64,000 nucleotides of DNA from Alnus glutinosa (GCF_958979055.1 NC_084894.1:6073501-6137500), one strand, 5' to 3'. Shown: positions 1-11,742, counted from the first letter of the stretch. Translations and numbers: made by a program. The notes: generated by a model not told the origin, from the letters alone.

Positions 1-380
1 AAGAGGCTGCGGGAGCAGAATGACCTTCCCCATTGTACATGATCCAAAAGTTATGCCAGATTTAATCACGAGGAGGTATGAACAAATATATGTTTATGTT
101 TTCCATATTTGTTGCTAATTGTTTTTCTTTTTCTTTACACTATTTTCTCGCTCTCTGTTTGTTATATATTTCAACTGGATGACGACAGACATGTATATTT
201 GGCACGCCCCTCACTCGTGCCGCGTCATTCGTGAAGACCCAAGGAAGGACGGCACTTACTTGAATGAACGTACACGGGGTCTTATGCGTATGCTACTGAT
301 CTATTTTACTAATATTTCTAAATTATGTGTGTGATATGTCATTATTCAATATATGAGTATTTCATGTTGACGACGTACAG

Positions 381-1114
381 GAGAGGATGACGCAGAGTTT
401 ATCCAGTGATCCAGCCGCCACGCAGAGCGTCTCAGCAGACACTTTGCGTTGGGCACCAAACGACGCGTACGAACAGGCGGTTGGGAGGCCTGAGTACGCG
501 GGGAAGGTTCGGCAGGTTGGGCCGAACGTTACTCCTGTTCGGAGGACATGTTTCTCATACAGGCCTCGCTCACAGGGGGGACCATCTGAGAGCACGTCTC
601 AGGATTGGGCCGAACACGCCCAGAAGATGGAAGAAATCCAAGCGGAGCTATGGGCTGAGCGAGAGAGGAATAACGCGTTGGAGCAGCGCATACGACAGTT
701 TGACGCCATGGAGCAGCGCATGCGACAATTCGAGGTCTTCATGTCCTCAATGGGAGTATCACAACCATGTCTTGGTGCTCAGTCTTCACCTGCAAACGTA
801 GGTAGTACGTCGTCTGTTAGTAGTGCATCTGTAGATATGATTTATATTGTGTATAGGACAAAATTAATTTCAATTTGTTTTCATTACCCCTTTAATTTTG
901 CAAGTAATATTACATACTTTAATTGTCTATATTACTTGCAGGTAATGCGACAACGGTTGGTACGTTGTCACCTATTGGACGACGGCTGAGCCAGCACTCC
1001 CCTGTCGCTACACCTTCGCCTGCTACACCATCCCTTGCGCAGCAATTGCCGGTTGGCGAGAACACGCCTGGGACGGTACCTCGTGCTCCGCAGGGACGCC
1101 CTTCGAATTTGTAG
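381..1114 (+). CDS. Transposase-like protein (Ptta/En/Spm, Transposase_24 type), C-terminal exons
   Basis: Two exons can be joined: 381-801 (acceptor after GTACAG, donor AG|GTAGTA) and 942-1114 (acceptor TTGCAG), keeping frame through ...ANVG|NATTVG... to a TAG. The first carries the conserved [12 protein letters not shown] and GPNVTPVR stretches of plant Ptta/En/Spm transposase-like proteins, then an E/Q/R-rich coiled-coil segment (about residues 80-115 of this exon). The second is a Ser/Pro/Thr-rich tail. An earlier exon around 189-290 carries RKDGTYLNERTRG, typical of the same family, but its donor and phase are unresolved. The protein would act in mobilising CACTA elements; whether this copy is functional is unknown because its 5' part is missing. 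Confidence 0.65.
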
Positions 1115-1312
1115 ATATTTTGTGTAATTATTTTTTGTTATTAACGAATATGTTTATTTTTTGTAATTATTTTTTGTTTGTAAAGATTTGCGTAGTTAAC
1201 AAATACGTTATTAATTATTAGTTTGTGTAATTTGATTTTGTGATATTTTTGGGTAAAATAAATATAGCGTTATTTATGGTCAGAAATAAGAAAATTTAAA
1301 TTGAAAAACAAA

Positions 1313-1450
1313 TTGAAAAAAAAAAAATCAAATTGTATTTTTTATTTAATTCTTTAATTGTTTTTTTAATTTAATTTAAAAATACAATTAAAGAATTAAA
1401 TAAAAAATTAAATTAAATAAAAAATACAATTTATTTTTTTTTTTTAAAAA
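1313..1450. repeat. AT-rich inverted repeat
   Basis: A nearly pure A/T stretch whose left half (TTTAATTCTTTAATTG) is mirrored as its complement in the right half (CAATTAAAGAATTAAA), giving a hairpin of roughly 100 bases just inside the subterminal repeats of the CACTA element. Confidence 0.7.
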
Positions 1451-1460
1451 AAAAACACAA

Positions 1461-1650
1461 AATAGACACGTGTGTCTTCATACACGTGTCTGACAGTTGG
1501 ACACGTGTATTAAGATACGCGTGTCAAAATGTGCAGTTAGTCACTTTCTGATCTAACACGAGTCGCACGCGTGGCTATTTACACGTGGCAACCTGATCGA
1601 CACGTGTATAGTGTCCGTACACGTGTCGAAATGCAAGTGGCAAATTGACC
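1461..1650. repeat. CACTA subterminal repeats (ACACGTGT clusters)
   Basis: Six or more copies of a palindromic ACACGTGT-like motif in both orientations within 190 bases, next to the terminal GTAGTG. In En/Spm elements such subterminal arrays are transposase binding sites; that role is inferred here from position and form. Confidence 0.75.
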
Positions 1651-1666
1651 AAATTTTTGTAGTGAA

Positions 1667-1838
1667 TGCGCCTGCTGTCTTCAAAAAATGATTTACACTT
1701 TTAAAAAGCGTAAATCATTTTTTGAAATTTACTAAGTAATTTTGGTCAAACAGAAATCATTTTTCAGTTATTATTGTTTTCGCCCCCACCAAACACCGAA
1801 AAATACAGAAATCATTTTACTCCGAAACAAATGGAGCA
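1667..1838 (-). mobile_element. Truncated Harbinger-like non-autonomous element
   Basis: Read on the minus strand it starts TGCTCCATTTGTTTCGG and follows the same terminal sequence seen in the copies at 23152, 45849 and 47895, including the internal hairpin TTTACGC...GCGTAAA. The outer end is followed by TTAA, which contains the 3-bp target seen for the other copies. The other half is cut off by the CACTA element that ends at 1666. Confidence 0.8.
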
Positions 1839-3195
1839 TTAATTTAAGTACTAAATTTCTTAATGTTTACTCTTACAGTGGTACGTTGTCTTTCAAACTA
1901 TTTTTTAGTATATATTTCATAACCATATATATATATTGATCGATGAAGCTGTAGGTACCATACTTGGCCATCCTGCAATTAATCCCTTAAAAACGAAATG
2001 CCGGGAAGTCCACTGCTGTACTCCCAAGCTAGCCTTCAGTTACCCTTCAAAGTAGGTTGGTCCAAAATTTAAGCAAGAAAAGAAAAGCATATGTGCACCG
2101 ACTAGTAATTTATAGCTCAAGGTGATTGATTCATTGTATTGCAACATCATAATTTTAGGATTTCAAAGTTCCGAAAAAAAAAAAAAAAAAACTCAATTAC
2201 GTAGGACCTATATACATTAAAATTTGTGTGGTTCAACTTGATAAACCTACATTTGAAGTAGAGACAGCTAGGAGATATTTATTATCAAAAGATGGCCGGA
2301 GTACAAAAAGTTTTAATCAAGAAAAAAACCACTCAAACCCTAAAGTCATCGTACGCCCAAATCTTACTCTCACACAAAATAAAATGAATGATAAAAGAGA
2401 ATATTTTTTCTAATTCTCTGCACTTTGCGGCATTACAAAACTTAATATTAGGAAGATTGATACTTTGAGGAGTTTTTTAGTGAGTTCATAATATAGTATG
2501 TTGAGACAATGTACACTCAATCCAATTAAACTTATAAGTTTGAGCTCAACTATGTTATATTAACCACTCAAATTTGTAACACTTTTCCGATGTGGGATGC
2601 ACTCTTTTTACACTCAAATGTGTAAACTCAACAATCTCCCCCTCACGCGTGATTCCATCTCACCACATTTCTACACTCTCTCTCAAACGGAAGCTGTTTC
2701 GTCAATCTTATGTGCCGTTGTCTCTAGGATCACTTCTAGGCTACGTGGGTTTGCCCGCACCACGTATCTTTGTTCCTGCTCTAGGAACTATCGTTTGTGT
2801 TAGTGCCATGAAACTTTATCACTTGTTTTAGAGACCATCGCCCATGCCCATATCTTGCATATTTGTACCTACTCCAGAATTAACCCTTGTACAAGTGCAT
2901 GCAATGATCTTAGTTGGTTGGAAGACATTCATCCTTTTATCAGTAATATTGTAATTATGGAACAAATTGTCCCTATATTCTAATTATTTGGATCATCTCT
3001 ATTTCTATTCTCATTTATAAGATTGAATGAATTGTTTAAAAAAAAAAAAAAAGGTTTCCGACATATCCCTTCTCTGCTTAATTATTGGCTACTTGTGATA
3101 ATTAGATCCTCATAAATTGTGACAAAATTGATCAACTTGATGATAGCAAGTAGGGCCGATTTTGTTTTGTTTTTTGTTTTTTTTTTCCTGTAAGT
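1839..3195. other. Intergenic, low-copy or unclassified repeats
   Basis: No convincing gene. 2490-2900 holds a stretch starting GTTGAGACAATGTACACTC and containing CCGATGTGGGATGC and CAACAATCTCCCCC, a style seen in plant LTR/TRIM-derived sequence. An oligo-A run near 3040-3054 may be the tail of an old retroposon. Short open frames here show no known motif. Confidence 0.4.
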
Positions 3196-3604
3196 AGGGC
3201 CAATTTTGTTAATGTGCTGTCATCCTGCTCGTTCCAGAAAAATTAACTTGAGTAGACTGGTAGCCTACCATCAGGGGCGGAGCCAGCCCCCCAAAGTTGG
3301 GGGGGCCAAATTGAAAAAAAAAAATTTGGGGGGGCCAAAATTTGAAAAAATAATAAATTTTAGGGTAAAATTTTAATTTTTTTAAAATTTTTTTTAAATT
3401 TTTTTTTTTTTTGGGGGAGAACCTTGAGGCTTGGGGGGGCCCAAGCCCCCCCAAGCCTCAACGTGGCTCCGCCCCTGCCTACCATGTTTTCCTAAAATTG
3501 GACCGGGCCGATTTTGTTAATGCATGTGCTGTCATCCTGCTCGTTTCAGAAAAATTAATTTGAGTAGACTGGTAGCGTACCATGTTTTCCTAAAATTGGA
3601 CCTA
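3196..3604. repeat. Tandem duplication of about 100 bp, first unit split by a MITE
   Basis: The unit running from GGGCC(A/G)ATTTTGTTAATG through GTAGACTGGTAGC and ACCATGTTTTCC to AAAATTGGACC occurs twice: once split between 3196-3271 and 3486-3504, and once whole at 3506-3603. Few differences separate the copies. The MITE at 3272-3477 entered the first unit after duplication. Confidence 0.8.
3272..3477. mobile_element. hAT-type MITE, 206 bp
   Basis: Terminal inverted repeats CAGGGGCGGAGCCA / TGGCTCCGCCCCTG. An 8-bp target duplication, CCTACCAT, lies directly on both sides (3264-3271 and 3478-3485), the hallmark of hAT elements. The interior is homopolymer-rich with runs of G and C; no gene. 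Confidence 0.93.
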
Positions 3605-3944
3605 GCTGGGTATGCCGGAGCTCCCGCATTTTATGGAATTTGGATCTTCTACGGTTCAAGGAGGCAAGATCTTCAAACGGAGAGGATTCTGTATATTTGA
3701 TCTGAAATGGCACTACAAGAATTGGAGCATTTTGACGCTTGTCTACAGTACTGGAAAGGATCTTGTTCTATTTTATGTGGTTTTTTTTTTTTTTTTTTTT
3801 TGTAAACTTTTTTGTCCATCATAATGATCATATGGTATCTTGAATCGCAATCAGACTTCATTCTGAATGTATTTCCATTCTACTTTTTTTTTTTTTTAAA
3901 AAAAAAAAAAACAAAAATTAAAAAAAAAAAAAAGAAGGAAGGGG

Positions 3945-4102
3945 TGGCTGGGCCGGCCAGGAGCCACCCCTGGCCACCTCTGGGGGTGGCCGTGCGCCAC
4001 CCTCGGCCACCTTTGGGGGTGGCCATCGAGCCACCCCTAGAAGGTCCAGGGGTGGCCTTAGGCCACTGGGAGTGGTTGCGCGCCACCCCTGGCCACCCCT
4101 TC
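3945..4102. repeat. GC-rich GGGGTGGCC/GGCCACCCC palindromic cluster
   Basis: Repeated short inverted motifs (GGGGTGGCC and its complement) in about 160 bases flanked by long A and T runs. The same kind of block occurs at 12404-12610 and 15972-16325, inside MULE-type elements. Here no flanking inverted repeats could be paired, so the parent element is probably truncated. Open frames across the block are products of the repeat. Confidence 0.7.
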
Positions 4103-4110
4103 CCTTTTTT

Positions 4111-6150
4111 GTTTTTTGTTTTTTTTTGTTTTAAAATAAGTTTATTTATTTATTTTTTAATAAATTTGTATTTTTTATTCAGATGGACATGTGTCGACAT
4201 CTTATTGGTTTGATGTGGCATTTAATAGAATCTGTCAAATTTTTTAACAAAATTTGACTTCAGAGATCGATTTGTAATTATAGTTTACCACAATGACATT
4301 CCATGAACTTCTTAAGCCATATGGAGTAATTCGTAATTATGGCATACCCCAAGGACCAGTAGTGCAATTATTCCTTATTTTAATTGGTACGTATATATCG
4401 AAGTCCCTAATAATATATATCAATGCACCTTGTGCCCCAGCCACTATGGTTGGACCCTAAATTTATCCTAGATTTACCATAGATTTATTAATATTTTTGG
4501 CCCAACTCTCTCAAGATATTGAGAGAAGTATCTATGTTATTTCTTTCCATGCAAGTTTATTTCTTTCCATGTAAGGTAGTATCTTTTATTTCCTTAATAA
4601 GAGTCTTAGTCCTAATTGGAATTGCAAGAGGCTTCCTTATATGGGAACTTATGTCTCCTACTCCAAACCTAATTCTAAGTCGGTTGTAATTCTATTTAAG
4701 CATAAGTTTTGCAATAAAGTGGCAGAGAATTATTTAGTCAATCAACACTAGTGTTGTGAGGCTTAAGGTCCCTTTAACGACATTAAAGGTCTAGGTTCCC
4801 TCTAAGAACCTAAATTATTCCTTTATGAACTTAGGTTAGTAACATACTACTCCATATATTCTGATACAATACGTGTCATGAACTCAATAATTTTATAAGA
4901 TCGAATGACCCAAAAAAAAGTAAGTGTCAAGACTATATATATATATATATATATAAGACCCAAAAAATAAAATAAAATAAAAATGAGGTTGTCCACACTC
5001 CATCTTTACTTCTTTCTCTCTTTCTTTTATGTTTTTATTTATTTTATTTATTTTTTTGGGTAGATAGGTACCTATTCTTCTTTACTTTTCTTTAAAGAGT
5101 GTTTGGCGCTGCGATTTTGCAAGCTAAAAGTGTGGTTTTAAATTAAATTGCAAAAAATATATGGTTTGAGAGTGAGTTTTTAAATAATTACAATTTGAAA
5201 AAATATAAAAATTTGTATTTTCAAATTTCAGGCAAAGTTATGTTTTCTTAAAAACGCAAGCTTGTAAAAGATAAATTAAGATTTTAAATGTCAAACGGTA
5301 ATTTAGTCAAACGCTCAACTGAGTTTTAAAAATTACACGTTTTAAAGTCGATCACTATTTTTAAATCATACGTTTAGAAATAGCAAGCACAAATGGACCT
5401 TAGTATATCATTTGGGGACAAACAATGACAACCTCATTGCCACTAGAAGCATCTTCCTAGAAGTTGCAATACTCAAAATATTAAGAATACAAAGAGGGGA
5501 GAATATTCTTTAATTATATATAGGGAAGAAAATATAAGGGTTTGTCTGGATGTGTGATTTTTTTGTATTATATTCTATTATTTTTTATTATATTTAAAAT
5601 TGTGAATACCGAAAAAATTTATTGTTTGAAATTATGTTTAAATGGTTTAGAAAATTTGAGACAAAGTTAAAAAAAAAAAAAGTTGGATAAAAGTTACTAG
5701 CTTTAAGTAGAATTTTAATTCAAAAAAAAGAAGCCCAAACATGGTTTTAAAAAAATAATAAAATATAATAAAAAAAAAACAATTGTTAGCAAAACATGCC
5801 CTAAGCTTATCAGGCTAGTGGCTGCAGACAAGATGAGGAAATTAAATAAACAGAAAATTCACAATCTAGTTTTATTGAACAATATTATGTCATCCTACAG
5901 AGTTGTGCGAACAGAAGGTCAACATTTGGTCTGTTTATTCCCTTCGTCTTATATATATAGGCGATCAAAATTCACAAAAAAAAAAAAAAAAAAAAAAAAA
6001 AACGAAGAATAATATTTTATAGACGACAGAAAACCCTCAAAATAATAATAAAAAAAAAAACAGAAGAAATTAAGAAAAGATCAACATTAATTAAAGAGAA
6101 AAAAAGGAAAAGGAAACGGCCAAATTAAGCAAGCATATATGACCTTCTGT
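4111..6150. other. Intergenic, AT-rich
   Basis: No gene seen. 4440-4810 resembles part of an old LTR (ends near CAATCAACACTAGTG, with a TTTGCAATAAAGTGG signal) but no paired ends were found. There are a (TA)n tract near 4936-4954 and A-runs near 5976-6001. The last 200-300 bases are likely the 3' flank of the minus-strand GIR1-like gene that follows. Confidence 0.4.
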
Positions 6151-6486
6151 TCAGTTCCTTGTCTTGTTAGTGTTTTCTTCTTTGAGGAAATCCAGCAGGA
6201 CGGTGCTCTTGCATTTCGGGCATTTCGGATCTACGTCGTCGGACAACATGACGTACATGAGGCATCGAGGACAACCTACGAGCATCATCGACGTGACTAC
6301 CGGGTGGTTGGTCGGGCAGTACACAGTCTCCGACGAAACGCATGAGCCCGAGCCCTGATCAACCGACATATCCGAAGAAGAAAAAGTGGAAACATTTGGC
6401 GACTCAACTGGCGAGTTTACCCTTGGTGGTGACAAGTTCAGCTCCAACTCCATTTGGGGATCCGGACTATTCTCTCGTCGGCTCAT
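6151..6486 (-). CDS. GIR1/GIR2-like EAR-motif zinc-ribbon protein (transcriptional co-repressor adaptor)
   Basis: A single-exon protein of 111 residues. Near the N-terminus is an EAR motif, LELNL (residues 14-18), followed by SPP. A Ser-rich linker leads to the diagnostic block VGCPRCLMYVMLS...CPKCKSTVLLDFL, with Cys72/Cys75 and Cys89/Cys92 forming a CxxC...CxxC pair. This arrangement and length match Arabidopsis GLABRA2-INTERACTING REPRESSOR 1 and 2, small nuclear proteins that link the HD-ZIP factor GL2 to TOPLESS and repress root-hair genes. Function here is inferred from the family. The start is the first Met in the frame and gives the usual MSRR N-terminus. No truncation or unusual residue is seen. 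Confidence 0.88.
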   Translation of the reverse strand: MSRRENSPDPQMELELNLSPPRVNSPVESPNVSTFSSSDMSVDQGSGSCVSSETVYCPTNHPVVTSMMLVGCPRCLMYVMLSDDVDPKCPKCKSTVLLDFLKEENTNKTRN

Positions 6487-6651
6487 GCTTGATGTTCCAA
6501 AAACAACCTTAAATTTGTTTCCTAAAACACTTTACCTGTCTGGAGCAAAGAGATGGAGAGTATTACTCTGTGATTTAACACAGTTTCGATCAATTCTTGA
6601 GAAAATCAATGAAATAGTATTGGCAATGCTAAAAGGCTTAGCAAATAAGAA

Positions 6652-6668
6652 TACTATATATATAATAT
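6652..6668 (-). promoter_or_regulatory. Possible TATA box of the GIR1-like gene
   Basis: A TATATATAATATAATATA stretch lies about 170 bases upstream of the start codon on the minus strand. The position suits a core promoter with a 5' UTR of about 130 bases, but the sequence is a simple A/T run and could be incidental. Confidence 0.35.
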
Positions 6669-6823
6669 AATATAAAACTACTGGACGTAGATTTGCTAAG
6701 GACTCTGATAACGTACGTACCTAGCCAGCTATCCCTCCATCGACAAGCTATCCCTCCATCGACAAAGGTTTCGCATTCTCGTTGGTGCTGGAGTACTTCT
6801 AATACCATTAAATAGTACTGGAG

Positions 6824-6826
<3 letters not shown>

Positions 6827-6856
<30 letters not shown>
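6827..6856. repeat. (GA)15 microsatellite
   Basis: Uninterrupted GA dinucleotides, upstream of the GIR1-like gene (CT-rich on the coding strand), a common feature of plant promoters and 5' UTRs. Confidence 0.9.
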
Positions 6857-6862
<6 letters not shown>

Positions 6863-7250
6863 TGTCAATTCTTAATTATGGGTAGGAATGGAAGGTGAGC
6901 AGAAACTAGCCAGAGAGAGAAAGAGAAGAATGAATTGGATTGAATTGAAGGGAGAGAGTACATTTACTATAAAGTGTAAATTGATGATTGAATTTAATTT
7001 ACTACATTAATGATTGTAAATGAATTAACTGAGGTTACGGTGAAAAATGCCGATGGAGTTGCTCATATATAGGTAGGAAGAAACTAAACCATAGTAATTA
7101 ATGTATATTCTTAGTCAATGAGTACTCCGGTTTGTTTTGTATAGGCATCTTAAATTATTATTTGTTTTAAAAGTTTAAGTTAATAAAATATGGTGAATTT
7201 AATTATTTATTTAATATTTTAGTATTTTTATTCACGTGTAAACTTAAATT

Positions 7251-7625
7251 TTCTCTTAACAAGCTAGCTAGTGCCCAGGGGCTTAATACTTGAAATATTT
7301 AATTAATTGAAATGGAAGATGAATTTGAGTCGGAGTTCGGCTATAATCATACTTCTTTTCTCAAAAGTTAAGTTAATAAGAATTATAAACTTAATCATTT
7401 AATTAATATTTTAATAATATCCAACCAAATGAAAAAGAAAAATGAAAACAACATTTCTAAAAATTCAGATATTTTCACTTTATTCAATATTCTCCTTTAA
7501 TTTTGACCAACTGATTTTGGCTTCAAAGGCTAAATTATCATTTATTATATAGATTTGAATATTGACTTTTATTTTTATGACTAATTAATTAGCTATTTGA
7601 ATAGAAAATTCAGCCAAGTTTGAAG

Positions 7626-7672
<47 letters not shown>

Positions 7673-7960
7673 TGGTTGATGAAATCCAAACTTAGGAAGC
7701 AATGTTTGACCATTCTCAAGCTGGAAAACTCGGACAAGGCAACAAACCATGACTACATTTTTCTGTAAATATCTATCTTATCACTAAGAAGTTCCGATTG
7801 TTTCCTTAAGTTAACTAGTATGTATACATAAAAATGTTTTTATTTATTTTGGTTTGGATACGTTATATATGTCAAACAGAACTAAAGAACTTTCTCCTTC
7901 TCAAAATCAACTTTATTTAGAGCATTTTCAATAGAATATGCAAATAATTAACCTATACCT
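7251..7960. repeat. Duplicated non-coding segment, copy 1
   Basis: From TTCTTAACAAGCTAG to GAATATGCAAATAA this stretch matches 10205-10864 with small indels and perhaps 90% identity. It includes a long (TA)n tract at 7627-7669 that is much shorter in the other copy. No coding potential. Confidence 0.8.
7627..7669. repeat. (TA)n microsatellite
   Basis: About 21 TA units in a row. The paralogous site near 10563-10570 holds only a few, so this tract expanded or contracted after duplication. Confidence 0.9.
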
Positions 7961-8994
7961 CATTGAGTCCTCTCAAAATTGATATGACTAGCTTTTAAAA
8001 TCATCATTAGATCAAAATCTAATAGTGATCTATCACACACATGCATATAATGTGATGGTTTTAAAAGTCATATTCATTTTTGGAATACTAAATGAGAAAA
8101 TAAGTCCTCTTTATACATTACTATATTCCAAAAGTTTAAGTTGATAAGATAAATGAGTAAATTTAATTATTTAAAAAAATACTTTGGCACTTTTCTTCAC
8201 GTGTGGCCGGACGCAAACTTCACTTTAATCAATGAGGCACAAACTCCCCTTTTAATTAAATTAATTAAATTTAATTAATACTTTAATACTAATTAACATT
8301 GTCTTCTGAGACTTAAATTAGGACATCATCTATCTTACGCACTAAAGTGCATGTACATGAAAATTCAAGCTTTCAAGCAGCGCCGGTCAAATTTAACATG
8401 ATATATATATAATCTATATTTTCCCATTTAGTAATTTTATTTAAAATTAAAATCTAATTAAATGCAGTTGCTGTAATTAAAGAAGATTTAATAGGGGAAG
8501 AGGAAATAGATTAAGTGGCAACTGTAGCCAGATAGATTCTAAATGTAGGATCGATGGTAGCACCGTACCCTGTCCGTTTAATTTATAGGGCCATTGATTT
8601 TCAGGCAACTTATTAATTGCATTAGGAGATAGCTTTCCTGCTTGTTTTATGGTAATTAATCATGCCTCATCAACCTCGATCATCGATCACCTGCTGCTCT
8701 GAAGGCTGATAAATTAGCAATAAGATCGTGCATGAGTCATCACATTAATAATATTTATGCTGAGATTCAAGTACGTATCGGTGGCAATATTGCTATGCCG
8801 AAGGAACAGGAGAACACGTACTCCCTATTATAAGTTGCCGAAAAATTAGCTGATTTCCTAATTTGAATAGCAGTTCGAATGGTGTGATACTTACCTTTTA
8901 TACCCAAGTTAACTAACAACAAACTACACCACATTACGGGTTACGATTCTTATTCTTATGTCAAGTTTAAATCGTATCAAAACCTAGGTATACA
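7961..8994. other. Intergenic
   Basis: No gene seen. 7975-8110 contains a MITE-like hairpin pairing ATTGATATGACTAGCTTTTAA with TTTTAAAAGTCATATTCAT, related to sequence at 11020-11100 and to the MITE at 13582-13765. The remainder is AT-rich and unassigned. Confidence 0.4.
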
Positions 8995-9290
8995 AGGGCG
9001 GAGCCAGTATTTGTGATTGAGGGAGGCAAAATAAAATAAAAAAATAAAAACTGCAAAATATTTTATGGTGCAAGGAGCCAGGGACGAAGCAAAACTGCAA
9101 AAGGAGTTTTTTTTTTTTTTAATTTTTTTATTTAATTAAGTATAAGACCCGGTCCCGAGTTTCCGGGTATAACTGGGTCTTGTGAAATCAAGAACCCGGG
9201 ACCGGGTACCCGATTACCGGTTTTTCGGGCCTGGTTAGTACCCGGATTCGGTTCTGGTCCGGTTATAACCGGCCCGGATTTACACCCCTA
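8995..9290. mobile_element. hAT MITE fragments
   Basis: 8995-9110 begins AGGGCGGAGCCAG like the CAGGGGCGGAGCCA terminus of the hAT MITE at 3272. The following stretch ends ATTTACACCCCTA, the complement of the TAGGGGTGTAAAT terminus typical of another hAT MITE family, and has internal CCCGGG-rich repeats. Neither piece has a second end, so both are partial. Confidence 0.5.
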
Positions 9291-9295
9291 TTGGG

Positions 9296-10200
9296 TAAGG
9301 GCGTTTTGTTTCCTCCCTGGTCTTGCCCCAATGGAGGCTAGGCTTTCCCTCAGCCATTAGGGTTGTTTGTGAGTTTTGTTCCTCCTAGCTTGTTCTGGTG
9401 GAGGATGGCTTTTCTCCTAGCTTTGGCTATGGAGTTGTTTTTCTGTTTTCTTTTCTTTTGTTGTTTATTTTGGCAAAAGACCTCTCTGTTTCTGGTTTGT
9501 AGGGATGCCTGGTTGTGGGTGTGTCTCCGGTGAAGCTTATCTAGCTGTGCTTGCTTTGGGTGTTTTTTTCTTGGTGCTAGATCTGTGCCCTTTGACTGGG
9601 TTTTTATTGACACGCGCCTCCCTGTGGTGGTTGACGGTGTGCTCCGGTCCGATAGGTTCATGATGTGGCCGTGTTTCTCTATCCTAACCGGCGCGTGGCC
9701 TGCACGCGCCGGGGAGTTTTCCTCCTTGGACCAGCGTGTGTGGATCACGGCTTGTATATTCCGGTCTTGGCTGGTGAGGATCGTGGTTATGGAGGCTGTT
9801 TGCTGCTTGGAGGTTTCCCGGAGAGGGCGCGTGGTTCATACGCGCCGGCTCTGGCAACAATTTTCCTTATGCTGGTTGCTTGGTGGTTTTCATGTCATTT
9901 TGTATATTCTGTTCTCTTTTCACAGTCTACCATTGTAATGATCAGATTTTACTTGAGCATTTAGATGGCTTGGGAGCTAGATCGACCCTCCTTTCTTTAG
10001 ATTTGATGTGTTTTATTGTAAGGAGATGCTCAAGTGATTGTTCTTGTAATGCTTGTTTTATTGTTTTGGTAGCTGCATTAAGTCAGGATGTTTCCTGGCT
10101 TTGTGTGTGGGGATTCTGTATCTCAATTCACAGAGATCTTTATTCTAGTAATGAAATTTGCTAGCATTGCCAGTTTGTTCAACAACAAAAAAAAAAAAAA
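9296..10200 (+). mobile_element. Retroposon with A-tail, LINE-like
   Basis: A GC-moderate, T/G-rich block that ends in a run of 15 A and abuts sequence (CTTTTTCTTAACAAGC) that is continuous in the other copy of the flanking duplication at 7251. The tail and clean junction indicate insertion by reverse transcription. No reverse transcriptase motif is visible; it could be a deleted LINE or a long SINE. The left boundary is uncertain and no target duplication was found. Confidence 0.5.
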
Positions 10201-10204
10201 ACTT

Positions 10205-10864
10205 TTTCTTAACAAGCTAGTGGGGGCTTAATACTTGGAATATTTAACTGAAATGGAAGATGAATTTGAGTCAAAGTTCGGCAGTAATTGTATTTCTTTT
10301 CCCGCTTAAGTTAAAAAGAATTGTACATTTAATCATTTAATTAATATTTTAATAATACCCGGTCAAAAGAAAAAGAAAAATGAAAACAATATTTCTAAAA
10401 ATTCAGATATTTTCACTTTATGCAATACTCTCCTCTAATTTTGACTTAACTGATTTCGGCTTGGGCTAAATTATCATTTATTATATAGATTTGAATATTG
10501 ACTTTTATTTTTATGACTTATTAATTAGCTATTTGAATAGAAAAGTCAGCCAAGTTTGAAGTTATATATATTTAATTATGGTTGATGAAATCCAAACTTA
10601 GGAAGCAATGTTTGACCATTCTCAAGCTGGAAACTCGGACAAGCAACAAACCATGACCACATTTTTCTGTAAATATCTATCATATCACTAAGAAGTTCCG
10701 ATTGTTTCCCTAATTTAACTTGTATGTATACATAAAAATACGTTTTTATTTATTTTTGTTTGGATGCATTATATATGTCAAACAGAACTAATTAGAGAAA
10801 CTTTCTTGTTCTCGAAATCAACTTTATTTAGAGCATGTTCAACAGAATATCCACATAACCTATA
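10205..10864. repeat. Duplicated non-coding segment, copy 2
   Basis: Matches 7251-7960 nearly throughout. The retroposon at 9296-10200 lies immediately to its left, exactly where the shared sequence begins. Confidence 0.8.
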
Positions 10865-11572
10865 ATAGTCAAATTTGATTATTATGCATGGGCTATTTTG
10901 TGTGCAGTCGAACTCATGATCTTTATTCCGATACCATGTTAAATCATCACTTATCTCAAAGAGATTGAAAGAGAAATGCTATAAGGAAGACCCATGTCCT
11001 GGCCTCCTTGAGTCATCCCAAAATTGATGTGGCTAGCTTTTAAAATCATCATTAAAATCTAATAGTGATCTATCACACATATGCATCTAATAATGATTTT
11101 AATCGTACTTTAACAATATGGATTCACAAGAAAAATAACCACACTAGAGTCCATTAAACATTACACATAGAAATTGGTTTGAAAATCCATTGGAAAATAC
11201 TAATAATTTTCAGTGTGAAGCAAGTAATATGTAGAAAATAGTTTTAGCATAAATTTCAGAGCGTCAACCAAAAATATATAGTTGAACATTAGTAGTTTTT
11301 TTTTTTTTTTCAACAGAACTATTAATTTTGAAATAAGTAAATCATAAGTTCTAGAAAGACACGAACTTCATACGACCTACCAAGGTTGTTATTTGAAAGT
11401 CCTATTGAGCTTTAAACTAACCCTCTAAAGAAAGGTGAGAAGATACCAATACCACCATGCCACACTTAAATGGTTATATATTCCAAGTTACTATATGTTG
11501 TAACCAACCCTATCCTACCCTTTAATGGGTCACATGTTGCCCCAATTGGCCCCGAAGCCCGAATGTTCTAGT
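10865..11572. other. Intergenic
   Basis: No gene. Around 10905-10960 is a GTCGAACTCATGATC...GATACCATGTTAAA motif that recurs in variant form near 38985-39020; it marks a common dispersed plant repeat, not a tRNA. 10990-11100 carries a piece of the MITE family also at 13582. Confidence 0.35.
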
Positions 11573-11737
11573 TAGGGGTGTAAATGAGCTGAGCTATTTG
11601 TGAGCTTACTCGAAATCAGCTCAACTAAACTCAACTCGTACTAGAATCGATTATTAAATGAGCCGTTTGTGAACCAAAATTAAGTTTAATTATTAAACGA
11701 TACAAATTCATATAAACTCGGCTCGACTCGATTAACG

Positions 11738-11742
<5 letters not shown>

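Larger units (their letters stand above)
1..1666 (+). mobile_element. CACTA (En/Spm) DNA transposon, 3' part
   Basis: The right end reads TTTTTGTAGTG, the reverse complement of the CACTACAAAAA terminus that defines plant CACTA elements. Inside it is a subterminal block of repeated ACACGTGT motifs, as is usual for En/Spm elements, and further in are exons of a plant transposase-like protein. The left end lies outside the window, so the 3-bp target duplication cannot be checked. The element sits inside a Harbinger-like element whose remaining piece starts at the next base. Confidence 0.85.

Noticed and set aside
9350-9748. 132-codon minus-strand frame rich in Lys, Arg and Gln
   Set aside because: It lies antisense within an A-tailed retroposon, has low-complexity basic composition and no recognisable motif.
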